Assembly (NCBI GenBank): GCA_036897485.1 | Contig: JAYMTF010001373.1 | Location: 1 to 23,808, forward strand | DNA: 23,808 bases | Reading direction: 5' to 3' | DNA from: Pelargonium nanum | Taxonomy: Eukaryota > Streptophyta > Magnoliopsida > Geraniales > Geraniaceae | In this document: positions 10,901 to 21,262 of the stretch, one piece after another | How the letters are laid out: every line of letters begins with the position of its first letter | Position numbering within the stretch: position 1 is the stretch's first letter | Notes under the pieces: generated by a model | The model's database searches: none | Seen by the model: only the letters and a program-made list of their open reading frames with translations | What the model was told of the DNA's origin: nothing | Made by a program: the position numbers and the translations under genes

Positions 10901-13022
10901 TAAAGTTTGGTACCACGCTAATGTGGGTGGAGAAATCCTGACAAAATGGTTGTGGTTGGTTGTGAAAGATAGGAAGTTGAAACAAGGTCTTCATGACGCC
11001 AGTTTCACTACCAGGAAAAATGCCAGTTTTGTAAGCAAAAAATACATTAGACTAACCCAGTGGAGGAATTTTAAGGAATTTGGTAGGTAAAATGTTCCCA
11101 TATGCTGCAGTCACACAAAGCTCTGGCTGCAAATCTCTTAAACTAGACAAAAACATCTCCTGCATGACGATATCGAAATAATCAACTTTCAAGTACCAGA
11201 TCAAAAAAATCTATTATCTAATGATGTCGAATCTTCGGAAGGAACTGAAGGGAGTAGCTCAGTTCAGCACTTAAAGGAAAACATGGTTAATCTTATCAAT
11301 GTGTATGGTTTTATTTTTTTATTGTAAACCATATTTCAACAAACTTGTTAAAGATCCCCGAAAACTTGTTCATGAAAATTTGTTGAAATTCCTTTTGAGT
11401 AGGAAACGTTATTAGGATTGTTACTCAAACAAATTCTCATCATCTCCTATTGTCGTGATGAAGTAAACCATAAAGTGAATGGTAAATGTGCGAAAAAATG
11501 AAGTGATCCACAAACTTAACCAGTATATCAATACAACAAGGCAGAAAATATTAAGGCCAGAATGATGATCTATAACTTATATAGATAAAGTATGTTCCTC
11601 AAATTTAATACTTAATCTCAGGCCTACTCCATATGAAACAGAGGTTGATGAAAAGTTTGGATTGATAGACTAAAAACAAGATGATTGTGAATCCACTATG
11701 AATCTCATGGCTATGACAGGTTAGAAACTATTTCTGTCCATAAAATAGTAATGGACACATCACCAAGCATATGACAACATATTCAAACAAGTGGCCCCAC
11801 AGAAGAAATATAACCTTTTGATAAATTATTACAAGCAAATGAGCAGCCATTTATCTCTCAAGGGTTATATTGAAGAGCATAGGCATTAGTTACCTCTCCA
11901 GCTCGTTCAGGTGTAAGAATCAGATCAGAAGGAAAGCCCCTGTCGAGAGCATGCTGCGCTACGGGAGAAGGATAAACCTTTTTCCCCCTTTCCCTCCTAG
12001 AAGGTGGCTGCGTAACAATTGCTGCAACCTAAATCATATAAGTTGAGTCATTCACATGACTAAGCCTACTCTCTCTGAATGCCTATCTAAAACCATTAAA
12101 TAATTCCAAAAATATAGCATCCTTCCACCATTCAGCAAACATTCTCCATATCAATTAGTTATATAACAATGAAAAGACTATTGTTTCAACAACAGGATGC
12201 ACAAGACGTTAAATTACAATTTATACGATACAAAATTTATAAATTCCAACAGTCACTATCAAAATCTTCAGGGCTTGCTTCACACACAACCCCAACAGCT
12301 AATTTGTTAACTTCCCATGTGCAAGACAGGTCAAGAACTCAAGATTAGCTTATCAGACATACAAAAGTTAAGCTCACTCTCACTTCAATAAAATGTTGAA
12401 AGCTTAAAAACAAAATCAGTTAAAAAATTCTCTCAAAAACAATTTTACCATACAGCACCCATCAAGTTCAATACAAATTTGCTCGAATTCAAACTAAAAA
12501 ACTCAACCAGGGTACCAAACCATTCGTTCATGTCCCAAAGGAAAAATTAAATCATTAGAGAATCACCTAAACTACCACTATACAGGAAATTGTAGTTACT
12601 GTAAGAGAAGAACCCCATCCACAAAAGGATTTAAATACCAACGCGAACAAATAAAGATAAGACGCGTAACCAAACGGTTAAGAGATAAGAAAAAACGCAA
12701 ATGTCAAGTTCTACGAACGAATCAATCAAGAAATGAATGCGGATTGAGAGTATTAATAGTAGCAGTAGACCTCAAAATTGGAGTCTGGTGACGAAGATGA
12801 TTTGAGCAGCGCATCGAGCACAGTGACAGCGACCTACACGAACAAAAGCCATTTGAATAGCAGTTTATATAATTAGGTGTGCAAGAATGCAGAGACAAAC
12901 AAGGAGAGAACCTGGGGAGATCCCAGAAAAACTAGGGGCTTCTTCTTGGATGGTGTGACAGAAGCTGAAGCTGAAGCATGGAAGCAGAAGAGGCGTCGCA
13001 GCGTCAGCGACGTTGAATGCAT
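7911..13022 (-). CDS. PDE194: Methionyl-tRNA formyltransferase, organellar, complete
   Basis: Eleven exons join in frame to 357 residues: 13022-12912, 12833-12771, 12028-11894, 11159-11057, 10736-10666, 10572-10468, 10033-10000, 9260-9160, 8676-8617, 8547-8347 and 8000-7911. All introns are GT-AG. The enzyme formylates Met-tRNA(fMet) from 10-formyl-tetrahydrofolate for organelle translation initiation. The Rossmann-type start KKPLVFLGSPQVAV follows a Ser/Ala/Arg-rich N-terminus of about 27 residues that looks like a transit peptide. The signature NVHPSLLPLYRGAAP carries N141 and H143, and D179 lies in RALDAGP. These have the same spacing as E. coli Fmt N106/H108/D144. The C-terminal domain begins near LTPEESWLSF (242) and ends GLRGRKLKKL. 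Length is normal for the family. The symbol rests on memory of the Arabidopsis relative At1g66520. Exon 7 is only 34 bases. Mitochondrial, plastid or dual targeting cannot be decided from this sequence. Confidence 0.94.
9400..9790 (+). mobile_element. Decayed LINE reverse-transcriptase tail in formyltransferase intron 7
   Basis: The plus strand, antisense to the host gene, encodes broken pieces typical of the extreme C-terminus of plant LINE polyproteins: EMTMLRWIYG...RRNDKIRNEDI from about 9411, then after a frameshift near 9480 LGVALIKNKMRENHLRWFG. After a further frame change come GRPKFTSKVVRKDVITHDF (about 9617-9673) and RIYIAGPSLF (about 9756-9785). Several frameshifts and stops show it is dead. 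No 5' part of the element is present, as expected for truncated LINE insertions. Confidence 0.75.
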
Positions 13023-13685
13023 TTTCTCTCTTCTTCTTCTACAATGGCTATCTGGGTTTAGTTCACTTCTGGGTTTTTCAATTCTCACTCTGAAACTGCT
13101 TCTTCCCCAACGCACAAACCCAACCCATTAATCTGGACGGGCTCAACTTGGGTTTTGTTTAAATATTATTTTATTGAGAGAAAAAAATATACAAATTTAT
13201 TGGTACAGAACTACAATTTAAAAAACATAACATAATTCTCGTGAGATTGAAAAAGAGATTCCACTAAGTATGCGGGTCAATTGGTAAGAGATTGTTTCAA
13301 CTTAAACTGATGTCTCGATTTTGAGTCTAAAGAAATGTAGGTGCTGATCCCGTGATGGCTATGAAAGAAATATAAATATGATTTTGATTTTTAACATAGT
13401 TCATTGGTTTTTATGATAATTCTGAAATTTAAGCCGTCTTTTCATTTATCTACTCTCAACTCAAACAAGTTGTGTGTTTAACTCCTTGAGTCGGGCAGGT
13501 AAGAGAGAGTTATCTCTATTGTATAGCTCAACTAATAAATATATAAAAAGTCTAAATACGATTTTAATTTTTAACATAATTCATTGGTTTTTCTGATAAT
13601 TCTAAAATTTAAGCAGAGCCTTTTCATTTATCTACTCTCAACTCAACCCAACATAATTTACAAGTTACATCTCTCTAGTTCTGAA
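13023..13685. other. Short spacer: formyltransferase promoter and 3' side of the composite gene
   Basis: Directly upstream of the start at 13022, the minus strand has a purine-rich leader (gaagaagaagagagaaa before the ATG) and no clear TATA box. Around 13270-13335 the plus strand resembles a SINE head, with an A-box-like 'ggtcaattggtaagag' and a B-box-like 'tctcgattttgagtc'. The rest is a direct repeat, listed separately, and AT-rich DNA. No gene is seen. Confidence 0.55.
13374..13648. repeat. Direct repeat of about 93 bp, period about 180 bp
   Basis: The segments 13374-13466 and 13554-13648 match closely. Shared blocks include 'tcattggttttt', 'tgataattct', 'aaatttaagc' and 'catttatctactctcaactc'. 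The spacer between them is unlike either copy. Both sit just beyond the stop codon of the composite gene at 13686, so they may fall in its 3' untranslated region. Confidence 0.85.
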
Positions 13686-14309
13686 TTAATGATTACAATC
13701 TTCACCAATGTCTAATGAATTCCATATACAAACCTCCAAGTTGAGCTGTCCAGAACTATAGAAATGAAATGGAACCAACAAAAAATCCATTGGGGGGAAA
13801 CCTTCCACTCTCCCCGGAAAACTTTGGGTCAACGACTTCAATCTTAGGGAGCTGATTCCTTTTCCCGATACTATATCATACAGGAACCTTTCCTTCAAAG
13901 AGCTTGGTCCTACACACGTTATCATTACCGTATACCCAATAGCTTCAATACCCTTGTTGAGGAGAAAGAGAACACCATCCTCCTCGGCCTGTAGAATGAG
14001 AAATTGTTCGTCCACCCTTAAGGAGACTTCCAGGGGGATGTTATATTGAAATCGTCGACCATAGTCCCAATGTTTACTGCTGAAGTGCAGTGACAACTGC
14101 TCCGAGGAGCCAATGAAGTTGCAGTCTGGAACAGGGCATGCACATGGTGTATGGACACATGTTTCCTCGTGCTCGTTATTCTTCATGTAATCCACTGTTT
14201 CATTGCACCCGTACTCATTATTTCGGCATATTCTCCTGACTGAATCAATAACCACCTCATTGTCACCGCACACTGCACCCTTATTTTTTAGAAAAACTGC
14301 CACGCTTTC
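13686..14309 (-). other. SINA/SIAH-type zinc finger and TRAF-like module lacking a RING
   Basis: This single exon holds 207 residues. The zinc ligands are complete: C435, C442, H454 and C458 form the first finger (ICRNNEYGC...HEETC), and C463, C470, H482 and H487 the second (PCACPVPDCNF...LHFSSKH). The TRAF-like part follows, with GPSSLKERFLYDIVSGK and the usual ending LNLEVCIWNSL. Plant SINA-like ligases carry a RING (CPIC...) just before the first finger. Here the preceding residues are ESVAVFLKNKGAVCGDNEVV, and no RING-coding exon was found between 14310 and 16414. Without a RING it should not act as an E3 ligase alone, but it could dimerise with or compete against true SINA proteins. Confidence 0.88.
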
Positions 14310-17300
14310 CTGTGGAAACATAATTTGCAAGTTATTTTTAATCAGAAAATCATCAATTATCTTGATATCTTTCATCTTAGCCCATGATTATTGCTACAAA
14401 ATTACAAGTAGAAAGATATCAAAGCAAGTAAACTGAGACCATGATGTTATTAATTAGTTCTCATTTCTTTGACATCTCTATTCATTGTCCTTGAGCACAA
14501 GCAAAATACTACTGATGAAGTTGTATTTAGCCATTTCCATGACTCTTACTTGAAAACTACACTCAGGCCAACATATGACAGAACAAAAACTAAATACTCA
14601 ATATGCAAAAGCCATCATAGGGCAGCAGAGTGTAGGCGTGTTGACACGAGAGTATGTATTAATACCCTCCACCCATCCATAGAGCAATTTGATGACAGAG
14701 GAAGGATGGTAGCAAGAAACAATGATGGGTTAATTATGTAAGGGAAATAAACAAGGCAAAGAATATACCTCCTCCATCATAATTTCCTCATTCATTCCAA
14801 CATTTTCAGCCTACAAAATAGACAATCTCAAGTAAATAAGAAATGTCAATAATTTCATAGTTGATACTTTAGAAAAAAAAATAGAGCAATGAAATTAGAT
14901 GCATCAACTAGACATTAATCACTAGTTCACTACTTTTGACGCCAAAATAAAGTTCACAAATGAGTTTCAAACTCACCACTAGTATTAGTTAGCGTTGCAA
15001 TGACCTTAGCAGTTCATGATGAACAAATTGAGGTCAAAATGTAAGTTTCTATTAGGTGTGAGATTAGGACGCATTCATCTCTTCAATAATCTCATGTCCA
15101 CTGAAACAACATGCTGATACAAGATGGGCTAATAATTAGCCAAACCTTGTCAAGCCGAGCTAAAAAAGAATTAGTCAAGCATCAAGCCAAGCTTGAACAC
15201 CTTGGTCAACGAGTGAGCGAAGACTACAGAAATATTTGTGCTTGCCTTGTTCACAGCCCCACTTAAGCCTGATTTTGCAAACCTTTAATAAACTTAAAGG
15301 TGTTGAGGTTTCCAAATGCAGCCAGAAATTGAACATGCATGAGACTGTTTCCTTTTAACAAATAAGTAAAATGAAATTTGCCTTTGACAGTATTAAGAAG
15401 CCGAAATTACCAGCCCAAGCAATAACCAGCTAGGTATCCTACAGAAGTCTAACTTCATGCATGACATCAGACATCTTATACAACAGAAAAGTTTTCGTTT
15501 TGAGAAATCAAACATACAAAAGGTTAGTACGACTCCATAGTGTCAAGTGTCAACCAACAGTTACTGGCTTACTGTATTTGTTGATATCCAAATCTTTAAA
15601 CCATAAAGATTACCAACAAGATCAATTTCCTGGATACTACCAAAACTTAAAATTATAAAGTTACACCAGTGTCTTCAAAAACTTTAAATATCCATAGAAA
15701 AATATAGAACGACAACTTTGCTTCAGCAAAAGGCTTTTATTATATGTACTTCATTATGTCAGTACTATTCCTACTTCTTCTACAACCAACTTTACTTATC
15801 ATAAAAATGATGTTTCATAACTATGTGATTCACTTGATATGCAATATTCTCATATCTACTCTTAATCTTCTCCAGTTTTCTTATTATAGAGGTGCTCTTG
15901 CCTCCACAGTTCCAAATCTGATCCAAACATGTGAACAACTGCATCCCATTCAATCAATAGATAGCATTGATCTTTCAAAAAATTTAACAATTCGTTCACT
16001 CTGAATATCATACCCAGAAAGAAAAAAAAAATCAAAGAATTGAGTGAAACAACAAGATAGGAGGAATGTCAACTTTGACCCAAGGCACACAAGCACAAAT
16101 GCAAGGTATGTTTTCCTGCTGTCAAGATCAAGCAGTGCAATGGGTTCGAGCAAAGTGTTAGAGCATCAACCTAAAATCCAGCAAGTGCCTACATAATGTC
16201 AACTGGACAAGAGCTGTACATAATGCCTAAGCAGCTTAACATAGGAGGAAAAGGCCCCATGACAAGAAAGTGAAATTTTTGCTTCCAACATCATGAGTTA
16301 TGTGTCACGGACAGTTGGCATTATTTATTTCATATGATAGATTAGACGATGTATAAAATTTAAGCAAATTCAAAATAAATAATGCAAAACCAGGCATATC
16401 AAAATAATGACTACCTGATCATACTCCTGCTCAAGGACAGGACCATCTCCAAACCCTATGTCTATTTCGCCAGCTGACGGGACATCCAGCTGGCTTATGT
16501 GCTCAGATGGCTGAGTACTGAGACACCTTTCTTTACAAATCACCTGCACAGGAGAACCAAACCAGATGAAGCCCTATATACTTTAAAATGCTAGTACTCT
16601 GTAGATGTACGGTACCTCTCCAAAACCATAACCACCAAGCTCTCTTTCTAGTTTCTCTCTCTCAGTAATCTCTTCCTCGCCCCATGAAGATAAGCATGGG
16701 GTAGCAGTAGGGGCAGCAGATGCACCATGTCCCTCAACAGAGATGCTCTTGTAGTAAAAAAGCTGATAAATTACATGAATACAAGTTAGTTATGCCTGAA
16801 TGGAGGATGATAAAAGTCCACTTGTTAACATTCAATACCTGAAGAAACAAAAGGCAGCCACCAACAGCACGTTGCTTTCCTTGACGAAAGCGAGATACCT
16901 CCCGCACTAGGCGATCAAGCAAAAACTTTCCCCAGTTGAACTGATGGACAACATCCATGTTTGTCAAAAAGTGGAGGAATGAAGGGCTCACATCTAATCT
17001 CGCTGTTGGAGACAGGACAGTTCCCAAAGCATATAGGATAAATGATCTCTTAAAATCCTCTCCTGCTTCTGGAACTGCTAAACGCTCCTCTAAAAGGCGC
17101 ACTGAAATACCACGATTTGTAGCATTATAACTATGACGTAATTCTGCAATCAGGTCATCAGGCCCTGAATTCACCACATCCTTTCCATCAGCGGCTAATC
17201 CCATTACCAGTTCCACATCATGTGGAGATAAAGGAATGTGCTCACCACAAATCTCCAAGCTGCGGCGCATAGTGTTAAACCTCTCCAATAACCAAAGACA

Positions 17301-18041
17301 CAAACTGCGGCGCAGAGTCCGGCATCTAAGAGTGAGGAGGCTGCCAAATCCCATGCTCTTCACTGCTGACTTTTGTTCAGGTGTGAGGCGCTGTAACACA
17401 TTGAATAAGCGACCAGGAGAGCATCTGGTGACTAGTTTAGTCTGCATTGCATGACCTGGAAGATTTATTTGATGTAAAACATAAATGAGAACTATCACCA
17501 GAAGACACATTACCTGTTTCCTTGGCTTTGGAGTACGTGCAGGAGCAGTACTCAAGTAGTTATCCCACACTTCACGAGAACGCCTAGTATATTTAGCTTT
17601 CTCCTCAAGGCTCATTGACTTCCAAGCTTCAGATGCCGCCTTTGTAGCCTAAAATGACAAGGTAACCATGTCCAATTATTGCCTCATGATTGTTATGAAT
17701 AAAGATGGAGTACACCATAGTTGTGAAGTGAAGCAAGTGGTTTACAGCTTTCAGGCCAGAGGACTCAGGATGTGAAGCACTGTACTCTTTAATAAACTCC
17801 CGGCTACAACATTTAATTTAAACATAGTATATTAGAAAGATAAAGCAAAGTGGCATATGCTTCACTGCTCAACACAAAGTGATTTAAGCTAACAAAAAAA
17901 ACTCAGTCACCTGAAATATACCCAAGAGCATGCAGGCCGAGAAGAAACTTGTTTCTTCTTCTGCTTTTTCTTTTTTCCTTCTGACATAATATCCTCTTCT
18001 GCCTGTCTCTTTCCCATTTCAACATCTCCTTTGCTTGGAAC
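13686..18041 (-). CDS. HMG-box / plant-mobile-like domain / RING-less SINA zinc-finger composite protein
   Basis: Eight exons read in one frame: 18041-17911, 17803-17746, 17648-17514, 17441-16839, 16762-16616, 16543-16415, 14810-14769 and 14309-13686. From the ATG at 18017 they encode 614 residues. A lysine tract (KKKKQKKK, about 15-22) looks like a nuclear signal. Residues about 27-87 (RPACSWVYFS to EVWDNYL) form an HMG box. Residues about 103-310 (RCSPGRLFNVLQRLTPEQ... with CLWLLERF and IPLSPHDVELVMGLAADG) resemble the N-terminal domain of plant Ulp1-type mobile-element proteins, but no protease domain follows. Residues 435-487 form a SIAH-type zinc finger with a TRAF-like C-terminus; no RING is found. 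Function is unknown; nuclear DNA binding is likely. The start is uncertain: an earlier ATG in exon 1 is out of frame, and the frame is open back to the acceptor at 18041, so an upstream coding exon may exist. The join across the 1.6-kb intron (16414-14811) is inferred, and two genes are possible. Confidence 0.7.
17442..17513 (-). other. 72-bp in-frame intron with two acceptors in the composite gene
   Basis: This GT-AG intron follows PRKQ at the end of the HMG-box exons. It is 24 codons long with no stop, so retention keeps the frame and would insert a hydrophobic run beginning VMCLLVIVLIYVLHQ. A second acceptor AG at 17457-17456 lies 14 bases before the one used in the model. Choosing it shifts the frame and stops after seven codons, leaving an HMG-box-only product of about 107 residues. 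Confidence 0.7.
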
Positions 18042-20298
18042 CTTAAATTGTAAGACGAAAGGTAAGTTATATTTCTCATAGATTTTTTATCAATTGAAAA
18101 CTGAAAAGAAATACACATCCCTTATTTCATTTTGTTTGCAATCTTTTTTTCTTGATGAAACAAATATAAATCTGTTCAGTGTTCACATGGACATTAAGTT
18201 CTTTTTTACTCAAGGAAAACAGTTTGGCTAAAATGTATATAACTTCCTTAATTTTATAAACAGGAACTAGTTTTCCAGAGTAATTGAAAATCCTCAATTA
18301 ACCAGAAAGTACGTTCCACTGACTAATTTGCCTTTGTACACCAAACTGAGGAAACTTTGACAAACATCTAGTGAGGATGTAAATATCCAAAACAAACAGA
18401 GCCTAAGATATATACTTTCCAAACTACTGGTTGTAGATTTGATTATCATAGTAACAGTTAAGATGATTGTGAAAAGAAAAAAAACTCAGTTGAGTGTTTT
18501 AGCCCGACAATATTTTGGAGGCATCTCCTAATGCAAAAATGGCTAACAAAATGGACAGATGTAGCATATTAGGAGAAGCCTCATCCAATTAAACAAACAT
18601 CTTTTGTGAAATAAATGTCAATAGATTCAGTTCAAGATCACTGATCCTAGAAAACATCATAAGAAAAGAACTCTAAATAGAATGATCCTTATCTTAAACA
18701 CATTTGAATCAGTAAACCATAAGGTTAAATTTCACAGAACGGGAAACCAATAGTTGCATACATAATAATGTAAAAATATCATTTAATACGGTAACCCTAT
18801 CATGAATTTGATTTTAAGCTCTAGGATATTGGTAGCTATGAGCAGCTGTGGGGATAAATTGATGGCCAAAATGATCTCGCCACGATATTGTAAGATGTGA
18901 AAAGGAGATCATACAGCATATCATTATGGGATTATAACGACTCAGTATTATAATAGGTGTTTAAATAACAAAAAACTCTTGGCTCTGCTTGACAGTTAGT
19001 AACTGCTTCGGTACATCAAAGCAGTAGGTGTTGAGGAATGATCCTAAGCCACACATTGATCTAGGGAAAATGCAGTGCAATTCTGAGGTTTGGTTTCCAT
19101 CGCTTGGCAACCAACGAAACACAAAAGAAAAGGGGATACAGTCCATATATGATTGTATTGTTCATAAGTATCTAGGCTCTGAATCCTACAAAGTCCCATA
19201 TATAACCTTACATATCTTTTACCAAGCAGTAACTTCTAGGTCACACATCCTACTTTTCAATTCTGATAACATCATGGTATTCTAATGCATTTGCATAATC
19301 AGAGTTGCTGCACTACAGAAATCACAATGTATACACGTCTCAAGATTGAAGATCCCCATAGCTAAATTAACCGAAACTTTTAAATAGGTATCCGTCCAAG
19401 GTACACTTATTTTTGGACCTTGAGTTTTTAGACTTGTACCTCGTGCCTTGCTGATGCTATTACACAAGTAACTACAAGTACGAGATTTTAGCATTGGTGA
19501 TCAAATTCATAAACACATATTATGGAATCAGCTATCCCAAGCTGTTCTAAGGCACACCAAACCCTAAATTTTGACTAGAAACCAATTCCAGAACATACCA
19601 TTCAAATTACTACAACAAAACACACATTTTATGGCAAAGCTATTCTGGGTAGTACATCATGCACTCAAATATTGTACCTTTGACAAATGCTCACTAAAAA
19701 GTGCTATAAAGATGGCTCATTAATAAGACATAGAAACGAAAAAGAAAATGCATACAAATTGAAAGAAGAAAAGGTTCAAATAAAGGGCCTGAGAAGCAGA
19801 ACCATGGGTGTGGCGATGAGAGCTTGCAGCCGAAGAGGGAAGGAGCTCCAGAATTAATTTTGAGGGTTAGGGTTTTGGAAATGTAGTTTATGGAGGGGTT
19901 GCGTAAGAAATTCAATGAAGTAGTCGATTTCGAATAAGAAATAGTTAAGAACAGTGGGGTTTCGTGTTCGCTCCTTCTTGTTCTGCTGTTTCGTGTTCTC
20001 TTGATTTTCTTCTCTTCTTTGTAGTTGTTGAATCACTGTGTTCTGCTCTCCCCTGCTGTGCTGTGTTGTACTTTCTCCTTTCTTTTTCTTTTTTTTCCGG
20101 GGCAATATTTTCTATAATTTTAAGTCTAAATTGCATTTAATAATAAGAATATTATGTAATTTTAGTTAGAGCAAATTGCGAAGGGGTTATCACTTAAAGC
20201 AAATAACACCTTATGATTTACTTTGTGACACATAGCTCCTGTGGTTTCAAGAGCAAGTTATATTTACTCACTAATGTAATAAAAATGAATTATTAAAT
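18042..20298. other. Upstream region and probable 5' leader of the composite gene
   Basis: No clear coding exon is visible on the minus strand above 18041, although the composite gene may have a non-coding or short coding first exon here. The best place is about 19760-20000. There the minus strand has a leader-like sequence with 'ccaaaaccctaaccctc' and an ATG at about 19814, but that ATG runs into a stop after nine codons. The pyrimidine-rich plus-strand block at 19965-20098 may mark the promoter or transcription start. The intervening 18.1-19.7 kb is AT-rich with no recognised element and would be intron 1 if the leader is real. Confidence 0.45.
19965..20098 (-). promoter_or_regulatory. Purine-rich leader or core promoter tract
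   Basis: The minus strand carries long GAA and AAG-rich runs (aaaaaaaagaaaaagaaagg, then gaagagaagaaaat). Such purine or CT tracts are common around plant transcription starts and 5' leaders. It lies upstream of the minus-strand composite gene and on the far side of the hAT element from CLPP3. This is a suggestion from composition only. Confidence 0.3.
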
Positions 20299-21017
20299 TA
20301 GGGACGGTAATTCGTGTTCGTGTCGTGTTGAAAGTTTAGTATTATGTTAAATGGGTCAACACGATCTTGATCCATTTATTAAACGGATTGAATTACACGA
20401 CACGACACGATAGACATGTTTAATAATCGAGTTCGTGTTGACCCGACCCAGCACGACACGATTACATAAACGGATTTAGGTTGACTCGACTCAATTCAAC
20501 ACGATTAACTTACCAAGGCATGTTTGGCCAAGCAGTTGATGCGCTTTGGATTTCCTTTGAGGTCTCATGTTCGAGCCTCCTTACCGACGGTATGGGGTGG
20601 GATTTATGGGTTTAAGGGGAGAACTAACAACTAACAGGGTGACGCCCACTAGGGGGTGAGAAACACAGGCCGCATAGGCCTGCTTGTCCCGTTGCTTATA
20701 AAAAAGAAACACGATTAACTTATATGGTCATTGTTGACCCGATTATCTATTTAGATGACATTGAATTATGATTTGTTCGTTTAAATTACAAGTATGCTCT
20801 TAAAAGACTTTGATAATAAACAGGTCACATGACACGATAAGGACCCGTTTAATTAAACAAGTTATATGGGCTCAACACGGACCCGACACGATTATTAAAC
20901 GGGTTGAAAAATTAGACATGAACACGACGCGGTCCTGTTTAAGCTAAATCCAAACCCACTTAACTTCTTGTCGTGTTCATGTCGTGTCACGGGTTACGAC
21001 CCAAATTGCCAGCCTTG
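20299..21017. mobile_element. Non-autonomous hAT-type element (719 bp)
   Basis: A perfect 8-bp target duplication, TATTAAAT, flanks it at 20291-20298 and 21018-21025. The left end TAGGGACGGTAATT and the complement of the right end CAAGGCTGGCAATT match the hAT terminal pattern (YARGG.YGG.AAT). The interior is full of 'acacgac', 'gtcgtgtt' and 'gacccg' motifs in both orientations, giving long subterminal palindromic structure. This is characteristic of a MITE group common in dicot genomes. No coding frame is present. A SINE is inserted inside it. It separates two divergent genes. Confidence 0.88.
20513..20707 (+). mobile_element. SINE nested in the hAT element
   Basis: A 15-bp target duplication AACACGATTAACTTA flanks the insertion (20498-20512 and 20708-20722). 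The head has a pol III A box (tggccaagcagttgatgcg, about 20525) and a B box (atgttcgagcctcc, about 20568). The 3' end is A-rich (ttataaaaaagaaa). Length is about 195 bp. These are the marks of a tRNA-derived SINE transcribed on the plus strand. The near-perfect duplication suggests a fairly recent insertion, younger than the host element. The family name was not recognised. Confidence 0.88.
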
Positions 21018-21262
21018 TATTAAATAAATGATGAGAACAAGGCTTGTATTTCGGAAATTTCAATCTACTTAATTTGGCAACAATTCTAATATCAGAAAAA
21101 TAAATGAAAGACTATAATTTGAATTACCAATTTACCATTACGGTTTAGCGTTAAACCTCTGTTCCAAGTATATTTATCTGAGCTTGTAATTTTGCAGAGG
21201 TTTCCCAGGGCAGAAACCCAGAGAAAATCAAACCACAAGAGCACACAAAGTAGAGAGATAAG

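Noticed and set aside
12877..13131. 84-codon plus-strand frame over formyltransferase exon 1
   Set aside because: It is the antisense of a real first exon and leader; it has low-complexity residues and no family match.
13270..13335. Possible tRNA gene
   Set aside because: A- and B-box-like words are present, but no cloverleaf or acceptor stem can be paired; it is more like a decayed SINE head.
15120..15300. Repeated 'caagccgagct' and 'caagccaagctt' motifs in the large intron
   Set aside because: They hint at a transposon end seen in plants, but no terminal repeats or target duplication could be found to define an element.
15950..16153. 67-codon minus-strand frame inside the large intron of the composite gene, considered as a possible missing RING exon
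   Set aside because: It lacks the paired Cys/His pattern of a RING and is hydrophobic in character, and no good splice sites frame it.
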